Shown one piece after another: positions 61,461-64,000 of a stretch of 64,000 nt of DNA (the first letter of the stretch is position 1; every line of letters starts with the position of its first letter). Made by a program: the position numbers and the translations under genes. The notes below the pieces were generated by a model. The model searched no databases. It saw only the letters and a program-made list of their open reading frames with translations, and was not told the DNA's origin. This stretch comes from Clostridia bacterium (GTDB lineage Bacteria; Bacillota_A; Clostridia; Oscillospirales; CAG-272). Where the stretch lies: NCBI GenBank assembly GCA_017466455.1, contig JAFTUD010000024.1, positions 21,146 to 85,145 of the forward strand, read 5' to 3'.

Positions 61461-61817
61461 GTGGCTTGGAAATTTTCCGGAAAGCAGGATATATATCTTG
61501 AAATTGCCGAAAAATACGAGGAATATATTTTGAAGGGAATTTTGAAGAAGGGCGACAAGCTCCCTTCTGTAAGAATTGCGGCACAGGAAATGGGTGTAAA
61601 TCCTAACACGGTCGCAAGAGCATATTCTCTGCTTGAGGACCGAGGCTTTATTTGCACGCTACCTAAAAAGGGCGTTTTTGTCAAATTAGAGTCCTCTGAT
61701 GAAAAAGAAAAAATTCTATCCGACTGCAAGGGAAATTTAATTCACTTCAAAAATCAAGGCGTTGATTACGATGATTTTATATCTATTTTGAAGGAGGTTT
61801 TTAAGAAAAATGATTAA
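61461..61817 (+). CDS. GntR-family repressor, YtrA type
   Basis: 118 residues from GTG 61461; the N-terminus WKFSGKQDIYLEIAEKYEEY matches YtrA-type regulators, which start a few residues before such a motif. The winged helix covers KGDKLPSVRIAAQEMGVNPN and TVARAYSLLEDRGFICTLPKKG (to about residue 80), and a short C-terminal helix replaces the large ligand domain of other GntR proteins. In Bacillus YtrA represses its own ABC operon and responds to cell-wall antibiotics. The gene overlaps the ATPase gene by eight bases. Confidence 0.92.
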   Translation: MAWKFSGKQDIYLEIAEKYEEYILKGILKKGDKLPSVRIAAQEMGVNPNTVARAYSLLEDRGFICTLPKKGVFVKLESSDEKEKILSDCKGNLIHFKNQGVDYDDFISILKEVFKKND

Positions 61818-62697
61818 AATACAGGGCGTTTCTCATTACTTTAGTAAAGAATTGATACTTAATGATATCAATTTAAGCATTGATGACGGAACTATTTTAG
61901 GTCTTGTAGGAATAAATGGCGCCGGAAAAAGCACACTTTTACGACTTCTTTGCGGAGTTTACTCACCCGACAAGGGGTCTATTGAAATTGACGGGCTCTC
62001 CCCTTCACTTGAACAGGTAAGGCAAGATATATTCTTTTTAGCTGATGATCCATACTATTCACATCAAGATACAATAAAAAGTATTTTTAATATGTATAGC
62101 TCTTTATACCATGTTAATATAGACACATATAATCGACTGATTGATGTATTTGGGATCAATCAAGCAAAACCACTCCGAACCTTTTCAAAGGGTATGAGAA
62201 GACAGGCTTATATAATTATTGCTCTTTCAATAGAGCCAAAATATTTACTTCTTGACGAAGCCTTTGACGGTCTTGATCCCCTTTGTAAAAAGACGGTCAA
62301 AAACGAGCTTATCCGTTTGGTTGATGAGCTTGGTTCCACGGTTATTATTTCAAGTCATTCCTTGAAGGAAATTGAAGATTTTTGCGATATGTATGCCATC
62401 ATAGACAAAAAATCTATAAATAGCTCTGGAAATCTTGCCGAAAAGGTTGGCAGTTACTGTAAATTTATGCTTGGATTTAGTGACAACATTCCCGAAAATC
62501 CTTTCAACGGATTACCCGTGATTTACTCATCAGGTAGCGGTAAGTTTATTAGTGCCGTTTTCAAGGGGGATGCGAATGATATCCAAGCACGACTTATATC
62601 ATCACTTAATCCTGCGGTAATTGAAAATTTACCTGTTGATTTTGAGGAAGTATTTATAAACGAGATTTCAAGGAGATACGGCAATGATGAGCTTTAA
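61810..62697 (+). CDS. ABC transporter ATP-binding protein (Ytr type)
   Basis: 295 residues. Walker A is GINGAGKST near residue 37, the signature is the variant FSKGMRRQ, Walker B YLLLDEAFDGLDP and switch His ISSHSLKEIEDF. The signature with GM instead of GGQ is common in YtrB-type and lantibiotic-immunity ATPases. A C-terminal region of about 80 residues is less conserved. It overlaps both neighbours (8 and 14 bases), which implies strict coupling. Confidence 0.9.
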   Translation: MIKIQGVSHYFSKELILNDINLSIDDGTILGLVGINGAGKSTLLRLLCGVYSPDKGSIEIDGLSPSLEQVRQDIFFLADDPYYSHQDTIKSIFNMYSSLYHVNIDTYNRLIDVFGINQAKPLRTFSKGMRRQAYIIIALSIEPKYLLLDEAFDGLDPLCKKTVKNELIRLVDELGSTVIISSHSLKEIEDFCDMYAIIDKKSINSSGNLAEKVGSYCKFMLGFSDNIPENPFNGLPVIYSSGSGKFISAVFKGDANDIQARLISSLNPAVIENLPVDFEEVFINEISRRYGNDEL

Positions 62698-63664
62698 AAA
62701 ATATTTTTCATACCGGTTGAGGAATTCTATTTTACTGATTACAGTCCTAAGTTTTATTTGTATAGTTGTTTCATTATGGGCAACGGAGATTGAGCCTTCA
62801 CTCGCTGGATACAGTAACTCTCGAATTGACATACTTGGATGGATAATGCTTGTTTTATCTATTGCTATTCCTTTCTTGGAATGGAGCGAGTTCAAGGATA
62901 AAAGATGCTTGGATATAGCTTTATCCTTGCCGATTGGACGCGGAAAATTATTCTTCGCTCATTATTTGCTTGGAAGTATAAAAATTATTATTCCATATTC
63001 GTTTTCGATGATTTGTGTATTAATAAGATACATTCCATATATACGATACCTATATGTTATACCTTTTAATTTGGTTTATCTCATTCCTTTATACTTTGTA
63101 TCGTTACTTCTTGGGTTGGCTGTTTATTCAATTGTAACATTTGCTATTATTCAGGCAAACACGATATTTGATAGTTTTATATTTGTGGGGATTTATTCGT
63201 TCATTTTTTGTGTAATATTTGAAGCCTTAGGACAATTTATTGAGATATTTGACAAGGTTAACACGGATTTGTTCGTAATATTCAATCCTCTAATTCTAAT
63301 AACAGATTTTTATAATGATTTAATTGACAATAGAAAATCGTTTTCCAATATTCCTGGGTCGATTGTGTATGTTTTTTGGATTATATTGGGAATAGGAGCA
63401 ATTTTCGGTTCGGTTTACACATTTATTAAACAAAGATATGAGCGTGTAGGTGGAATTTCGGAATCATGGTTCGGTTACAAAACCTTAATTCCTATTGCGA
63501 TAACTGGGTTTTATCTTTTGGATACATCGTTTTATGTTTGGTGTGTTATAGGTGCTTTACTATTCTATATTATTTATCGAAGAAGCATACGCCTTAAAAA
63601 AAGTGATTTAATCGTCCTTGGAGCGTTTACTTTGCTTGGTGGAATTGGTGTTGCGTTTGTTTAA
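62684..63664 (+). CDS. ABC transporter permease (Ytr type membrane protein)
   Basis: 326 residues with about eight TM helices, beginning FKKYFSYRLRNSILLITVL. The region WSEFKDKRCLDIALSLPIGRGKLFFAHYLLG near residues 66-96 is the interaction part seen in ABC-2-like YtrC/YtrD permeases. Partner of the upstream ATPase. Start ATG at 62684 or 62687 cannot be told apart. Codon use is A/T-richer than in the central operons. Confidence 0.85.
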   Translation: MMSFKKYFSYRLRNSILLITVLSFICIVVSLWATEIEPSLAGYSNSRIDILGWIMLVLSIAIPFLEWSEFKDKRCLDIALSLPIGRGKLFFAHYLLGSIKIIIPYSFSMICVLIRYIPYIRYLYVIPFNLVYLIPLYFVSLLLGLAVYSIVTFAIIQANTIFDSFIFVGIYSFIFCVIFEALGQFIEIFDKVNTDLFVIFNPLILITDFYNDLIDNRKSFSNIPGSIVYVFWIILGIGAIFGSVYTFIKQRYERVGGISESWFGYKTLIPIAITGFYLLDTSFYVWCVIGALLFYIIYRRSIRLKKSDLIVLGAFTLLGGIGVAFV

Positions 63665-63713
63665 AATTTATTTAACATAATAGACCTTTTCTCAATATAT
63701 AGAGAAAGCAATG

Positions 63714-63774
63714 AAAGCAGGAGCAAAATTGCATTGCAAAAAAGCTTTGCAATAAATCACTCCTGCTTTTTAAT
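63714..63774 (+). terminator. two-part hairpin and terminator after the GntR-ABC operon
   Basis: An outer 10-bp stem (AAAGCAGGAG/CTCCTGCTTT) encloses an inner 8-bp hairpin (ATTGCAAA/TTTGCAAT), followed by T-rich sequence. It should end the plus-strand operon. Confidence 0.7.
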
Positions 63775-63780
63775 TTATAA

Positions 63781-63808
63781 AACAAAAACAGCATCCGATT
63801 GGATGCTG
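63781..63808 (-). terminator. terminator of the ribosomal RNA operon
   Basis: Stem CAGCATCC/GGATGCTG (63789-63796 with 63801-63808), followed on the minus strand by TTTTTGTTTT. It lies about 90 bases after the 23S 3' end. Confidence 0.75.
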
Positions 63809-63894
63809 TGATTTTTGTATTTAGCGAAAATGCTCATTAAAAACCAAATAAAGAAAGTGAAATGATAACAAAGAACTCAACAACTTTGTGAACC

Positions 63895-64000
63895 AAAGTA
63901 GTTCAAGCTTTCGGCCTATTAGTATCGGTCAGCTGAATACATTACTGCACTTACACCTCCGACCTATCAAACTCGTAGTCTACAAGTGGCCTTATCAACT
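63895..64000 (-). rRNA. 23S ribosomal RNA, 3' end (runs off the window)
   Basis: Read on the minus strand, the last hundred bases contain the conserved 23S 3'-terminal sequence: GTTTGATAGGTCGGAGGTGTAA, then CAGCTGACCGATACTAATAG and GCCGAAAGCTTGAAC, domain VI up to the 3' pairing strand. The exact 3' end is uncertain by a few bases. A 5S gene does not follow. Confidence 0.93.

Noticed and set aside
1..64000. CRISPR array or phage region
   Set aside because: I found no regularly spaced repeats of 23-47 bases, no cas genes and no phage structural, integrase or lysis genes.

Overview
The window looks like chromosomal DNA from an anaerobic, low-to-moderate G+C Firmicute of the class Clostridia, probably an uncultured gut or rumen lineage. 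The reasons are AGGAG-type ribosome binding sites, TTGACA/TATAAT promoters with 17-bp spacers, many Rho-independent terminators, formate-tetrahydrofolate ligase, a mini-RNase III, a YfmF/YfmH peptidase pair, a CotH-type protein, a SpoIIQ-like LytM protein, and enzymes for plant polysaccharides (GH2, GH78, a CE15-type esterase and the uronate pathway). No finer taxonomy can be supported from the sequence alone.

Left part (1-20 kb): the start of a cardiolipin synthase; a GH2 glycosidase behind PcrA helicase; tRNA-Leu(CAA); an ABC-2 exporter pair; a three-gene FAD oxidoreductase operon of glycerol-3-phosphate-dehydrogenase type whose DUF1667 gene has lost its cysteine half; mini-RNase III; a heterodimeric ABC exporter with one degenerate ATP site; a divergent nucleotidyltransferase-like protein; and a very large MacB/FtsX-type ABC fusion.

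19-27 kb: a GH78 rhamnosidase faces a CotH/CDF/unknown operon. Between them lies an 878-bp cassette with perfect terminal inverted repeats and a direct target duplication. It carries only a peptidase-E-like gene and no transposase. It seems to have inserted in the loop of the bidirectional terminator that once separated the two flanking transcripts. This is the most striking object in the window.

27-41 kb: a complete arginine operon (argG-H-C-J-B-D-F) with a consensus promoter and ARG-box-like sites. Paralogous lipoproteins built from one or four copies of a domain of roughly 120 residues lie on both sides of it. A tiny lipoprotein relic and duplicated leader sequences show recent rearrangement there.

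41-54 kb: a fhs-tsaE-tsaB-rpiB-araA operon, tRNA-Arg(CCG), then an eight-gene uronate or glycoside operon: uxuA, CE15-type esterase, SDR fructuronate reductase, two TIM-barrel isomerase-like proteins, two Gfo/Idh/MocA oxidoreductases and a membrane protein with a Cys-rich tail. A divergent AraC regulator sits beside paired direct-repeat sites.

54-64 kb: a yfmF-yfmH-lgt-folD-methyltransferase operon, a NahK-like sugar kinase, a GntR/ABC (Ytr-type) operon, and the 3' end of a 23S rRNA gene on the minus strand. That rRNA gene is followed by a terminator and no 5S gene.
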